From assembly GCA_023974075.1 (NCBI GenBank), contig CM043790.1, forward strand, positions 22,971,126 to 23,035,125: DNA of 64,000 nt, given 5' to 3'. Source of the stretch: Chaenocephalus aceratus. Its lineage: Eukaryota > Chordata > Actinopteri > Perciformes > Channichthyidae. Within the stretch, counting starts at the first letter, position 1; each line of letters begins with the position of its first letter. Positions 41,510-54,584 of the stretch are shown here, piece by piece. Position numbers and translations under genes: made by a program. Under the pieces are notes generated by a model, which made no database searches, was not told the DNA's origin, and worked only from the letters and a program-made list of their open reading frames with translations.

Positions 41510-42775
41510 TATGCAGACGCTTTGTCACATTTTACAGCGGGCTGACTTAATTCAAATAATTCCTTTTCCATTCGTTTCATTATTAAGTGTGCGTTGACTT
41601 CTTCAATTATCATATGTGCTCTCTGTCACACACACCATCATTAGTCTCGTTTGTGCAAGGAGTGGATTCTGTCTTCTCCCCCTCCTCCCCCTTCTGCACG
41701 GCTCGGTCCTCCCCTCCCTCCCCTCAGCGAGACAGTGAGAGACAGAGACAGAGAGCTAATCCAACAGCATGTTTGATGCATTTTTAAACAGCTCTGGACT
41801 TTTCAAGTTTCCAGCCACAGAAGATCTCATCTGCTATAATTTAATCAGCGGGTGAAATCACACTGCATATTTAAGCAACATTAAATATCTCCAGTTCTCC
41901 CTCTCCAGCCACTTATTAACGAGAACAGAAATAAAAGGATTTTATTTTATTTCCTGCGTATTTTCCCCATTTACACCCTTTCATCTGGCGCTTAAAAGAG
42001 GCAGTGATTTGTCAAGTAATTACCATCTCTTTTTGGAAAGAGAGAATGTTCAAGTGCTTTTAGGAGAGTCGTGGTTGTTCTGGCCCACTGGGAGGGTGGG
42101 AAGCTGGAGAAGGTCTTTGAAAGCACCATGTGTGGCTTCGGTCAGAAAGCAGCTTTCACACACGATGTCTGTTTAAAGTATTACACAGTCAAATCATAAT
42201 GTAAATCTAATGTTATTTATTCCCCATTAAATGATCCGTGTGTGGAATCGCAGTAGTTATCTGATGATTTGTAAACTGCAAGTCTATCTTTTAGTGGATT
42301 CTCATGTGTGTGTGTGCATGAGTGTGTGTTTGCAGAAGGCTTTTGTTGGGAAGGCTTTCCTATTTTGCCCATCACAGCTTTTTCTGTAACATAAATATAA
42401 AAAATGAATATTTATCAGCGGTCCAGGGCTGTGTGCTGTGGGATAGGGAGAGTGGAGAGTGGGCTGTCTGTGTGGATGAGGGGAAGACCAGGGGAATTGA
42501 TTTTTGACCAAATGTGTTTTGGATTTAATTCAGCTGCTGCATTTTTCTCCGCGGCTCTATTTGCATAGAAATCATTTGAGGTGAGTGAATTTTAGAGGAC
42601 AGCCAAGTTGTAAGATGCTACAGCCCTCCTTTGTGCGTCCGAGATTGAGTGTGTATGTTTGTGTGTGTCTTTCTACAATACATGCATGTGTCTTAAGTTG
42701 GTATTCGCATGAATGTGTGCTGTGTGCTTTAGTATTGTGGGCTCTAACCTGTGCTGCGCAAGGCTCTGACTCTCT

Positions 42776-42953
<178 letters not shown>

Positions 42954-43170
42954 CAGATCCTCACAGTTTCCCTTGTACACTCAGCTCTGGAGGGGAGTAT
43001 TCTGATGACAGTCAATAGCCCAGACAACAGAGCTCTGTCAATATTTAGACAGCACTACAGTGTGTTGTAAATGAACCAATACACAACGGATGAGGCTCCT
43101 CACTGGATTAATGATGCCTGACTGACTGGCTTGCTGCAGACGCAAGTGGAGATGAAGATGTTATTTACCC

Positions 43171-43201
43171 CTCTCTCTCTCTCTTTCTTCCCCTCTGTGT
43201 T

Positions 43202-43246
<45 letters not shown>
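43171..43246. repeat. (CT)n compound array
   Basis: CT runs separated by TTTCTTCCCCTCTGTGTTT, about 76 bp in total. Confidence 0.92.
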
Positions 43247-43249
<3 letters not shown>

Positions 43250-46200
43250 TTCCTTCATTTGGAAGCTGCTCTTGTGTAGTTTTGCGCTGATCAATAGTCT
43301 ATGTTCAGTTAAAGAGGAATCTGATTCCAATAGAATAACACTGGGCTTTGTTCACTTCGCATTTGTGCCTCTCTCGACACTGTCTCAGCCTCACAGGAGT
43401 GCTGTTTTGTACAGTAATACACTGCTGGGGCTTGTAGCTGCTTTGGATCACGGGTGAGATGTGTGATGAACATCTGATCATGATACCAAAGTCTCTTCAA
43501 CCCAAATCATAAGGAAAACAGTTAAAATCATTTGTATTACCACGCCTCCGTCACCTCAGAGTCACTCTTTGGTTTGTGTCCCCTTTTGCTCTGGTGACGC
43601 CACATCGGCCCTTGTGTGACTTCTTCCAAATGGACATTAGAATCACCGCGCTGCCATTGACTGTAATGGAATGTGACGATTAGCGCTCTCGTCGCTAGCC
43701 TAATGGGCTCGACTCTTCTGTTGGGGCCTGTGTAAGGTGCATTGTGGGATAGCCTAAATGATGGCTGGCGTAGAGCGGATGGGTGTGAAGATGGGGCTAA
43801 GCGCCTCTCTTCTCCCTTTAAAGTCTCCTGTATTTCTCTTCATTTCTCATGGAGGAGCACAGACTGTCGGAGAGCAAAAAAAAGCCTATGTTTCTAAATG
43901 TCAACTCCTTCTGGTGGCCGGTGGGATTGTGCTCTAACTGGTGTCTCAGAGAGGCAGAGAGCAGTAAAGTATAGCCCGAGAGGGACTCGTAAGCACAGCT
44001 CTACACAGACAAAAAAATGTCCTGGAGTGATAGGAACAGTGTCGTCTCCATCTGTTCATAAATACATCAGAGAGGGGAAAAGGTTAAGAGAACAGGAGGG
44101 GGATTGTGTCAAATGTCATGTTTTGGAAAAAAAGCCCTTTACCTGAACTTTGGAGGATGTTATGACTGGAAGCTCTTTAATTCCTCCTTCTGTGTCTTAT
44201 TTATACACTGACAAATCCCTACCTGTCTACTTCAAATCAATTGAATTCAGAACAATAGTAACATAGCTGGTTTGTGCACGTCTCCCCAAAGTCATGCAGT
44301 TCTTTGATTGCCTCTTTGGTTTGGCTTCAGCGCCTCTTGACAGTGGTGGTTAGGCCCCGGCCTCACCACTATCTTCCAGCTCCATACACCAGCTCCACTG
44401 GAACAGATTAAATGAACACAATGATTCTTTAATCAGATAACCCACGCTCCGAATAGATTAACCTTCCTAACGCAGGTCCCTCTCTCTTCGTCTCCTCTCC
44501 TCCTTCCTACTCAACCATAGAGAATGGAGGTCTACCAACTTTAATCTTCATTACCTGCTTTGATTTCTCTGCTAAAGGAAGAAATGCATAATTTACATCC
44601 TTTGAAGTAGCTCCACTATTACTGACAACATGTTACCTTTAATCTTAAGAGCCCCGGAACATTAAATATTTAGTCATTTACCGAACAAAGGAGGACCGAG
44701 GCGATGCCTTCCTACCTCTTTGACTTTCACTGTCATGTGCACTCAATGTCCCCAGTAAGAAGCAATTAATTTTTGGGGAAGAAACAGCTTTTACTGAAGT
44801 GCAGGTAACTTGAAGTTGCTTTTACACTTTTACCTTTTTATTTCATCCTGCTGAAAAGAGAGAGCTTTAAAGTAAGTGCTTCCGTTAGCAGAACAGGGTA
44901 TGGGTGACCGGAAGGCTAACAAGTTAGAGTCTGTCTTTCAGTCTCTATGTCTGTTTGATTTGTCACTTTTAGGCCATCCTGTTCAGTCTTCTCTCTCCTT
45001 TCAACAAAGCTGGATTTATTAGTAATACCTTTGATCTGTGATAATAATTAATTTGATCTCTTATTATCCTGTAAAGATACACAGACAAATGATGCAACTG
45101 TGCCTCCTGTGCAAATGTTTGTTGTTACATCAACACTCTACATTTTTTTCTGTTTCACCTTTTCAAACCCTGAGTCTATGAGACTTTTAGCCACTGTTGT
45201 TTCTCTTCTATAGTATAAACTGCAACCAACCAACTGCAGAGTAGACTATTTGCTTATCGTTGTACCGGCAAACACATGGCCAGTGTATATTCATTGTCAT
45301 CCAACATGCCCTTTCTGACGTGTAGTTTGCAAGAAGATTTCTGTAACTTTTCTATAACGCTTGTGGGCAAGATTGTTTTTTGCATCAAAAAAACCCTTTT
45401 AAACTGAAATGTTTGGATGTTGTAGGCTAAGAATGTTTGTGTGCTTGTATCAACATGACAGCTGGTGTGTGATGCAAACACATCTGGATGATTGTTCAAA
45501 ATGTTCCCTACAAACACACCTGTACACTTGGGTGTCATCCTCGAGTGTATTTATATCTCTGTGTTTTTTCCTCAGTGAGTTAGAAGAAAGGTTTTTCTTT
45601 TTATCACCACAAAACAATGATGCAAACTTAAAAAGAAGTTCTATTATTTTTGCTTTGTGTCTTTCCTGTGTATTTTGGTAGTGACAAACAGTGTGCAGCC
45701 TTTAGGGTGAGTTTAAACATCCATTTATTTGGGACACAATGGAATCCAGTACTTTTCAACAACCTCCTTGTCTTTGTTATTCTTTACACTTAGTGGCATG
45801 GTGGATGCTTTAATAGCCCTCCTCATCCTTCAACTGTGGAACGGAGCGACTGCACTAGCACTTTGTCTTCTAATTCTTCGTTGGTCTCTCTGAAGGAAAA
45901 TCAGACAATTACCCAGACTCATAATGTTGTTCCACCCTCCAACTCCTCCCCTCCCCCCTCCCTCTTTCCTCATCTCCTCCCCCTCTCCTCCGCTTTTATG
46001 ATTAATTACTCTGTGAACATCATATGCCGGTTGAACAGAAACATAAGTGTGGGACTATGTAATTGTGTGTCTCTGTTAATGAGTGTTGATACATGCTCAA
46101 GTAGTTGCTCAATCCCTCTCTGTTGTTTTTCTCCCTCCCTCCTGCACCAGCATTCACAAAACGTGTATTCACAAGTAATGCATCCACCAAAGGCGCACAC

Positions 46201-49197
46201 ACACATGCCTGGGGTATAGATTACCATAGTAATAGCCGCTGAGTAGCTCAGAGCTGGTGACGATGGTCTTATGGAGCACCTCTGTCTGCCACTTGGTCAG
46301 TGAAATTCATATCCACTCCAGTCTAAGCCAGACTCCGTGTCCTGAAGTTGCGGGCAAGAATCATAGAGCTGTAGCCCAAGGCTAAGATCTACCTAACTTC
46401 CCCTCTGAGCCTGAGCTCCAGCACGCACTGGAGGCACTGCTGAGACTAAAGTCATAAAGATAGAGGCTCTTTCTCTCACTGTCTTTATGTCTTAGCTTCC
46501 CTTGCATGCTAGCTCCTTCATCTCCATGAGGGCCTGCAGGAATAGAAATGCTCTATTGATCAGAATAAACAGCAGAATAATCTTTAGTAATCAGCCCCGG
46601 CTTTATTAACAATTGATGTGGTCGGAGTGGAGATCAAGAGAAGTGCGGCTAAGACGGACTACTGTATGTTTATGTGTATAGTTGTATGGTGAACAAGATG
46701 GTGTGTGGTTTGTGTGTTTTTTTTTCTTTTGTGTGTATGTTTTTCTTTGTGTGCGTACTGATTTGTGTTTTGTCTGGACAATTCAGTCATCCAGTCCATC
46801 TCCATCTATATAGGGCCCTGTCTCTGGGCCCCATGCAATTATTAAACATGTGCTCTTCTGGAGCTGGCCCTGCACTCTGTGCCGTTTGATTTACAGAATG
46901 CACACACATTCTCACATGGAAACCTATAGTCTAAAGTACATGTGCACACTTTCTAAGGCATTAACATTCAGATCAACGCAAAAACTGCAGAAATAAGGCT
47001 GAACACTTATGGGAGCATCTGAAATACCCGTTCCTTGCCTTTCTCTCTCCTTAGCATTGTACTTGAACTTGACATATCACCAACTCATTTTTCAGCATCA
47101 AGTCTTTGTCTATTTTGCTCATAGCAAACATCACACTTGGTCTTGCTGTTAAGTGTGTCTGTGTGTTTGTGTGCGGGCCCGTGTGCACCACCCCTGGGCA
47201 GGGCATTTTTTCTCCTTTCAATACGACATTGATTTCCTGTATGACTTCATCAGACTAATACCCGCTTTGCCTCTCTTCTACACTGCACTCACTCTCTCTC
47301 TGAAACACACACACACATGCCCATAAATGCCAGAGTTTTCCTCCCAGCAATCAGTCAAGGCAGCTTGTCTTTGGATCAATGGCCTCTATGAGCAGACTTC
47401 AACACTGGAAATGGAAAATGGACCATTCAGAAAAGCTGAACATATAACATAATGAGCAGTTAGGCCTGTCACTCCAGAGAGAGCGCAGAGGATACAATTT
47501 GACACATCTGGATTTTCTACTTGCATTATATGTATCCTCATGAGACATTATCTGTATTGCTATATTCTGTTTGTAATCTCCCTGCATGATTTAAAAAAAG
47601 CCTACATAATCTCTACAAATATTTCACTGCAAAGACTTTTAACAAGACAGATTCCCCCCAAAATAACATATGACTACACGGAGCTATAAAGCATTGAAGG
47701 GGGTTGGGGGAAAAAATGAACTCACTATAAACCTTTGTTTTACCAAGCCAATACTAAAGGAAACCTATGGTCACCAGATCAAGGCTTTTTTGCACTGTTT
47801 AAAAAAACCTCAAGTCTGTTTTAAACCCTACAAACACATAACCAAATGCACACATGTACCTACAGCCAGTTACACTCCCTACTTTGATAGTACAGCCCAT
47901 GCTCTCTGTGATAATACACTCTGTGATCCATATCAGCAGTACATGAAGTGTCAGAGAGAGAAAGCTAGCTATCCTTATGCTAACATGCAGATTAGAGCCC
48001 TGCTCACTTCATGTAATTGAAGTAGGAAGCTTATCGGGGAGAAAATGGAGAATATAACTTCCCCAATATTGCAGGATGTTAGGAATAGAATGAATATCTT
48101 TTCAGATGGTTGAAACGCATGGCAGGGGCATGCAGGTAAATGCAGGAATATATGGAGTACACGCCAGGGTAGATACAGTAAGTGTGGGTGCTTGAGTGTG
48201 TATTACATGACAGCGATATAAGGAATATTGTGGGAGAACTCAGGGGGGGACCAGGCAGTGTCAGGTGTCAGTAGTTATGAAAGAAAAGGATATCTGGTAT
48301 TTTCGGCTCCGCAGGGCTCAGATTGACATGACACAGTGTCATGGTGGTACCACAATGTTTGTTTTAAGCTTTCACATTATTATAGAGGGAACACTTGTAG
48401 GATCACACACAAAAGCCCCTTCAGGAATAATCCACATTTCTCTGCTCTCCGCTCCCTGTTTATACACAGTTCTTAGATGGTTTTTTTCTTGTATCAACCT
48501 TCTTTGTGTGATTTGGAAAACCCAGACTTTAAAAAATAGTTTTTGTGGAAAATAGCACAATCCAAATAAAATATTTAAGTTTAAAAGTAAAAAGAAACTA
48601 CAAAAAAACAGAAATATTGGCCATGATTGTGGATTAATTTAAAACAATATGTAAACACGTTCAACAGCAATGGTGGGTAACATGTTGTGACCAGTTGTCA
48701 AAATGTACACAAATATGAGAACAACTTCCTGGTTGACTTTAGAAGTTACAGCATTTTCAGTGTTGAGATCAAACATATGAATTAATGAAGTTGTGTTTCT
48801 TACCAATACAAATATACTCTGTTCAACTGCCTGTGTGCTGACACAGAATTATTTATCAATATTTGTTGTCGTTTTGTTTCTTGTTGTTCAGATACATCTG
48901 ACCCATTTCTGTTCCTGTATACTCTTTGACCTGCGGTGCAGTGTGTACATCAGCCCTTTATGATGCTGCCGGTGTTTCTGGCTATAAGTTCAGGTTGTAA
49001 AAGTTTATCTCCTTTATGTACTTTAAGAGCCTTTAATATCAGCTCATAAACTAGCACCAAACAGGCCATGGAGGCACTCTCTGCCTCCGATAGATAACAC
49101 ACACTGTTGATGCTCTGCCAATTAAGGGTTCCACATCTCAAACACTCGACTGGGAGAGGAGGGGGGGGGGGTTGTGTGTGGGTTTGTAAACATGGAA
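43247..49197. other. Intronic stretch with no recognised feature
   Basis: Nearly 6 kb of mostly unique-looking sequence, unusually poor in long microsatellites compared with the rest of the intron. There is a G run at about 49160-49170. No exon, RNA gene or transposon end was identified. Confidence 0.5.
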
Positions 49198-49337
49198 ACA
49201 AGGCAAGGCAAGGCAATTCAAAGTGCTTTACAAAAAATGAAAGACATTAAGCATTAAAAAAGAAAAGCTAATAAAATAAACATTAAAAGAAAAAATACAT
49301 GGATAAAAGTTACAGTGCAGTTTAAGATATGAATAGT

Positions 49338-50285
49338 TCAATTAAAAGCAGCGACAAAAAGAAAAGTCTTCAGCCTGGATTTAAAAGTAGTAAGAGTTGC
49401 AGCGGACCTGCAGGTTTCTGGGAGTTTGTTCCAGATATTTGGAGCATAATAACTGAACGCTGCTTTACCATGTTTAGTTCTGACTCTGGGGACAGAAAGC
49501 TGACCAGTCCCTGAAGACCTGAGAGATCTGGATGGTTCATAATTTAGCAGGAGGTCAGTAATGTATTTTGGGCCTAAACCATTCAGTGCTTTATAAACCA
49601 GCAGCAATATTTTGAAATCTATTCTTTGACACACAGGAAGCCAGTGTAAAGACTTCAGAACTGGAGTGATGTGATCCACTTTCTTAGTGTTAGTGAGGAC
49701 TCGAGCAGCGGCGTTCTGAATCAGCTGCAGCTTTCTAATAGATTTTTTAGTGAGACCTGTGAAGACACCATTGCAGTAGTCGAGTCTACTGAAGATAAAG
49801 GCATGGACAAGTTTTTCCAAATCCTGCTGTGACATTAGTCTTTTAATCCTAGATATGTTCTTTAGGTGATAGTAGGCTGATTTAGTAACTGTTTTAATGT
49901 GACTGTTGAAACTCAGGTCAGAGTCCATGACTACACCTAGATTTCTGGCTTTATCTGTTGTTTTGAACATTTCAGACTGAAGCTCAGCGCTAACTTTTAT
50001 ACGTTCTGCCTTGGCTCCAAAAGCCATTACCTCAGTTTTATCTTTGTTTAATTGGAGAAAGTTCTGACACATCCAGTCATTGATTTGTTCAATGCACTTA
50101 CTCAGTGTTTGAATTGGAGCATAGTCTCCTGGTGAAATTGTTACGTAAATGTGTGTGTCATCTGCATAGCTATGGTAACTTATTTTGTTGTTCTTCATTA
50201 TCTGAGCCAGTGGTAGCATGTCGATGTTAAAGAGAAGAGGCCCCAAGATGGAGCCTTGAGGAACCCCACATGTCATATTTGTCAA
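49338..50285 (-). pseudogene. LINE reverse transcriptase, C-terminal part
   Basis: A 315-codon open stretch beginning LTNMTCGVPQGSILGPLLF. GVPQGSILGPLLF is RT motif 4, and YADDTHIY at about 50168-50145 is the catalytic YxDD motif 5, both intact. SRLDYCNGVFTGL, LQLIQNAAARVLT, SLHWLPVCQRIDFK and YAPNIWNKLPE follow in the order seen in the thumb and C-terminal region of L2/CR1/Rex1-type elements. The first codon (TTG) is only where the frame opens; the real protein continues upstream across a frameshift. It is a remnant of the mobile element, not a host gene. Confidence 0.9.
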
Positions 50286-50302
50286 CTCAGATGTGTATTT
50301 AC

Positions 50303-50850
50303 CTATAGAAACAAAAAGTAGGATTCAAACCAATTTAGAACTGTTTCCGAAAGTCCCACCCAGTTTTCTAGTCGGTCGAGTAATATGTTGTGGTCAACAG
50401 TGTCAAACGCAGCACTGCGATCTAATAATACTAACACTGAAGTTCTGCCACTGTCTGTGTTTAAGTGGATGTCATTAAAGACCTTTACAAGAGCAGTCTC
50501 AGTGCTGTGGTTTGGACGAAAGCCTGACTGGAACACATCGAAACAGTTATTTAAATGCAAGAAATTACTCAACTGTTGAAAAACAACTTTTTCAATGATT
50601 TTACCTAGAAATGGGAGGTTTGATATGGGCCTGTAATTGTTCATTACTTAAGCATCTAGATTATTCTTTTTTAAGAGCGGTTTAATGACTGCAGTTTTCA
50701 GGGCCTGTGGAAAAATACCTGAGTGAAGAGATTTGTTTAATATATGAAGTAGTTCTGAGGCCATGCAAGGCAAAACATCTTTGAAAAATCCTGTTGGAAT
50801 AATATCAAGGCAGCAGGAGGAGGATTTCAGAATAAGGACTTTTCCTCTGA
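50303..50850 (-). pseudogene. LINE reverse transcriptase, N-terminal part of RT domain (broken)
   Basis: Reading leftward, CCLDIIPTGFFKDVLP and TAVIKPLLKK (RT motif 1 region) come first, then NNYRPISNLPFLGKIIEKV, SGFRPNHSTETAL and VLVLLDRSAAFDTVDHNILL (motif 3, with the first catalytic Asp of the AFDTVDH segment). One in-frame TAA at 50650-50648 separates the first two. The frame is lost after WFESYF near 50310, where a short deletion joins the next segment out of phase. Codons before about 50852 no longer resemble RT, marking the truncation point next to a GT tract. Confidence 0.88.
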
Positions 50851-51954
50851 GGTGAAATAACTGTGTGTGTGTGTTAGTGTGTAAATGTGTGTGCAAGACG
50901 AGACGGTGTGTATGTGTGTGTCCCAGCAGAGTGTAATCTCTGCCGTCTCCGTCTCCTGCCTGGCTGTGACGCAGAGGGAGGATGTGATGGAAATCTCCCT
51001 CTATTTAAATCCACCGCTGGCACATCAAAGCTCACTGCTGCTGGAATAACAGAAATAATTAGACACAAACGCCTCATTTACATAAAAATGTTAATTAATT
51101 ATCTCTTCTAGCCCATACGGCTGAGATGGCCCTGTGTGCCGCGTAACTCTGTGATCTGTGTGTGTGGAGACTGAAGTGCATTTAGTTTGGTCAGTTATGA
51201 ATGAGGAGCCAGGGGCTTTCACTGAGGCTTCACACCGCCTCTTCTATCTCTTCCTCTCTGTCTGTGTCAAGGCCATGTGTGTGTTCACTGTTGGACTGCC
51301 TACACGCTTCATCTGACAAATGGGCCTCTTTCTATTTGTCCCAGTCCAGAGATATCTGATTGGGATCCCCCTTTTGACTGAGCCTCTTCCTCTTATGGAG
51401 ACAAGCTCTTCACAATTATTATACCAACACTCACTCTGTTTAACTAACTCTGCAGATTAAACTCTCTGTTTGTGGGTTATTTGCTTACCTTAATAATTGT
51501 GTTTTAATAAGTGTTTTTCTATACTTTCAATGCATTCTCACTTTGTGATTTGTGCTAACGTACTGTTCATCAGTCCTTTTTATATATTACACTGAACAAA
51601 ATATAAATGCAACACTTTTGCTCCCATTTTTCCTGAGATGAACTCAAAGATCTAAAACATTTTCTATATACACAAAATAACCATTTCTCTCAAATATTGT
51701 TCACAAATCTGAAAAATCTGTGATAGTGAGCACTTCTCCTTTGCCGAGATAATCCATCCCACCTCACAGGTGTGGCATATCAAGATGCTGATTAGACAGC
51801 ATGATTATTGCACAGGTGTGCCTTAGGCTGGCCACAATAAAAGGCCACTCTGAAATGTGCAGTTTTGCTTTATTGGGGGGGTCTGGGGGGGTCCGAAAAC
51901 CAGTCAGTATCTGGTGTGACCACCATTTGCCTCACGCAGTGCAACACATCTCCT

Positions 51955-52343
51955 TCACATAGAGTTGATCAGGTTGTTGATTGTGGCCTGTGGAATGTTG
52001 GTCCACTCCTCTTCAATGGCTGTGCGAAGTTGCTGGATATTGGCAGGAACTGGAACACGCTGTCGTATACGCCGATCCAGAGCATCCCAAACATGCTCAA
52101 TGGGTGACATGTCCGGTGAGTATGCTGGCCATGCAAGAACTGGGATGTTTTCAGCCTCCAGGAATTGTGTACAGATCCTTGCAACATGGGGCCGTGCATT
52201 ATCATGCTGCAACATGAGGTGATGGTCGTGGATGAATGGCACAACAATGGGCCTCAGGATCTCGTCACGGTATCTCTGTGCATTCACAATGCCATCAATA
52301 AAATGCACCTGTGTTCGTCGTCCATAACATACGTCTGCCCGTA
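51955..52343 (-). pseudogene. Tc1-like transposase, C-terminal part
   Basis: Encodes HFIDGIVNAQRYRDEIL, LQHDNARPHVAR, LAWPAYSPDMSPIEHVWD and ends TINNLINSM before running on toward the inverted repeat. The Asp of HDNARPH and the Glu of PIEH are separated by 34 residues, i.e. the second and third acids of a DD34E Tc1 active site. The reading frame is open but has been cut from its N-terminal half by a hAT insertion whose target duplication starts at 52344. Confidence 0.93.
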
Positions 52344-52351
52344 CCCTAACC

Positions 52352-54020
52352 CAGGGGTACTCAAATACAAATCTTAAAGGTCCAAAATAAATGTTTCAAT
52401 AAGACAAAGGTCCGTTTATTACGGTCATTCAAACTTTTAAACAATTGCAACAAGATTCTTAACACGAGGTTGCAAAAACAAAATAATCTGTATGCAGCAG
52501 TTTTCATTATTGTTGTGTCTGTGCTTGACCCCTCAGAGTGGCAGTGTAAGAGCTGCACAGTTGAATAAAGGCAGCTGCACCCTCTTTCATTCAGCATTCC
52601 CATTATTGCTTTATAAATGTCTTCCCCCCTTGTGTGTCCACTGAGGTTCGTCAGGCCCAACACATCTTCAACAAACTCCCCCTTTGCCTCATCATAAAAA
52701 CTCACAAACACCAGCAACTGAGCATTGTCAGCGGTGTCAGTGGACTCACCCACAGCTAAGGAAATGCACTGTGCATTTTTTATTCCATCACAAAGCTGAT
52801 TAATCAAATCACCAGCCAGTATTTATGTTCTTCTGGTTGCTGTGGAATCTGAGAGGGGGATTTGCTTGATTTGACCTGTTATTTCCTCTTTTTTGTTTGC
52901 CTTCAACATGGTCTCCATCACTTCAGTCATGCATTCTTTTATACTTCAGTTATTATTCAGTGGAATGTCCTTACCTACTAACCTAGTTAAATCAAAGTGG
53001 TTACTTTTTTTTGGCTGGGCAGTGTAGTTGTACACACCGTCTTATTTGACTTTCTCAGGACTTAAAACTGTTTTTTGGGGGCAGACCCCCACAAAGAAAA
53101 AAATATATTTACACACGTAAGGTCATCATCTTAATAGTTTTGTATGCTCCGTGAGCAGAGCATCAAGTTGACATGTCTATTGCAGCTGAATGCGGCGATT
53201 ACCATCTTGTTCAGCAAAACGCCTCACAAACGTATTAAGATCAACAGCTTTAGTGCGTTTTGATTCAATGCTGAGTACAGCCAAACTGACAGTCTCTTCT
53301 CTGTCAGTGTAGACCACAAATACCTCATTCCTTCAGTGCTTGGGTCCGAATGCTTCTCGTTTTGCGCCGTCCTGTTCAAATTAAATCGCCGCCAATCATA
53401 TGTCCACGCTCTCGCCAGGAGCGGGGGAGGGGTTACATGACGTGCATCTTGTGCTGCATTCACTCGACATTAGAGACTTTCTCTCATAAATGTCCGATGA
53501 GCCACAACTTCTCTTTCAAAACAAAGCTGCCAACTGGGGTGGCAGCTGGGGTGTCAAGGCCTATCAGTTGCCACCCCCGGTAGGTGAAACTAGGCTACTA
53601 GCTACAGTACAGATGGAACTAGATGAGCTGTTAACTCTCGCTCTGAATTTTTTTTTTAAACTCTCGCTCTGACTCAGACAGGTTGAAGGAGACACACACA
53701 TATTTCCCACACGCATTCCGCGAAGACCCGCCCTACTGTGCCTCTGATTCGCAGATTGTTTGGGGGGGAAAAACGCTGACGGGTTGCTGAATGTGATTGG
53801 ACCAATGCGTTGACAGAGACACACAGACAGTGGAAGAGGACATGCAGAGCGCTGTTTGCAGTCTATGGACATAGCGGATCATTTTGACTCGTTGCGTTGT
53901 GGCGATGTCTCGCAGATAACACAGATAATACATATGAAAAGTATAATTTGCTCAGAGTCCAGAGACAGTTGTGGTTCGGTCTCCGGATCCGGACTGGAGT
54001 CCGGACTTTGAGGATGCCTG
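52352..54020 (-). mobile_element. hAT element (1,669 bp) inserted into the Tc1 transposase
   Basis: The left end is CAGGGGTACTCAAA and the right end TTTGAGGATGCCTG, imperfect inverted repeats starting with CAGGG as in hAT elements. The 8-bp direct repeat CCCTAACC flanks them exactly (52344-52351 and 54021-54028). It interrupts Tc1 transposase sequence that resumes on the other side. It carries a decayed hAT transposase fragment (52574-52903) but no full-length gene. Confidence 0.92.
52574..52903 (-). pseudogene. hAT transposase fragment (GTF2IRD2/ZBED-like group)
   Basis: Minus-strand sequence reads QIKQIPLSDSTATRRT, a TAA stop, then LINQLCDGIKNAQCISLAVGESTDTADNAQLLVF. The LSDSTxxRR motif followed by SLAxDESTD is characteristic of the hAT group that gave rise to GTF2IRD2 and ZBED-type proteins; the usual Asp of DEST is Gly here (GEST). 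Similarity continues to about MLNERGCS at 52574 and then stops abruptly, so the catalytic core and the C-terminal dimerisation region are absent. It is a defective copy. Open frame left of 52574 is not recognisably transposase. Confidence 0.85.
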
Positions 54021-54028
54021 CCCTAACC

Positions 54029-54584
54029 CCACCACCACCATGGGCCACTCGATTCACAACATTGACATCAGAAAACCGCTCACCCACACGACGCCACACA
54101 CGCTGTCTGTCATCTGCCCTGAACAGTGAAAACCGGGATTCATCCGTGAAGAGAACACCTCTCCAACGTGCCAGACGCCATCGAATGTGAGCATTTGCCC
54201 ACTCAAGTCGGTTACGACGACAAACCGGAGTCAGGTCGAGACCCCGATGAGGACGACGAGCATGCAGATGAGCTTCCCTGAGACGGTTTTGACAGTTTGT
54301 GCAGAAATTCTTTAGTTATGCAAACCGATTGTTGCAGCAGTGGCTGGTCTCAGACGATCTTGGAGGTGAACATGCTGGATGTGGAGGTCCTGGGCTGGTG
54401 TGGTTACACGTGGTCTGCGGTTGTGAGGCCGGTTGGATGTACTGCCAAATTCTCTGAAACGCCTTTTGAGACGGCTTATGGTAGAGAAATGAACATTCAA
54501 TTCACGGGCAACAGCTCTGGTGGACATTCCTGCTGTCAGCATGCCAATTGCACGCTCCCTCAAAACTTGCGACACCTGTGGCAT
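54029..54584 (-). pseudogene. Tc1-like transposase, N-terminal part
   Basis: Begins at an ATG (54584-54582) with MPQVSQVLRERAIGML, then MSTRAVARELNVHFSTISRL, a paired-type helix-turn-helix that binds the inverted repeats. STSNRPHNRRPRVTT (AT-hook/GRPR-like linker) follows. The frame breaks near 54312. Further left the sequence encodes the FTDES segment (Asp codon at 54144-54142, first acid of DDE) and VWRRVGERF, then stops at the hAT target duplication (54028). At least one frameshift in addition to the insertion makes this copy inactive. Confidence 0.92.

Larger units (their letters stand above)
49198..50852 (-). mobile_element. 5'-truncated LINE (L2/CR1/Rex1 group), minus strand
   Basis: The minus strand encodes the back half of a non-LTR reverse transcriptase in three in-order pieces. 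The 3' end is at the left, with a short CTTGC-repeat tail (49198-49216) and the AAGTGCTTTAC-type ending. The copy begins inside the RT domain near 50852, so the endonuclease is missing. Disabling changes are a TAA at 50648-50650 and a frameshift near 50300. No target-site duplication could be identified with confidence. Confidence 0.88.

Noticed and set aside
49338..50644. Reverse-transcriptase frames as a host gene or retrovirus
   Set aside because: RT motifs fit a non-LTR LINE; no LTR, gag, protease or integrase sequence, and the copy is 5'-truncated and frame-broken.
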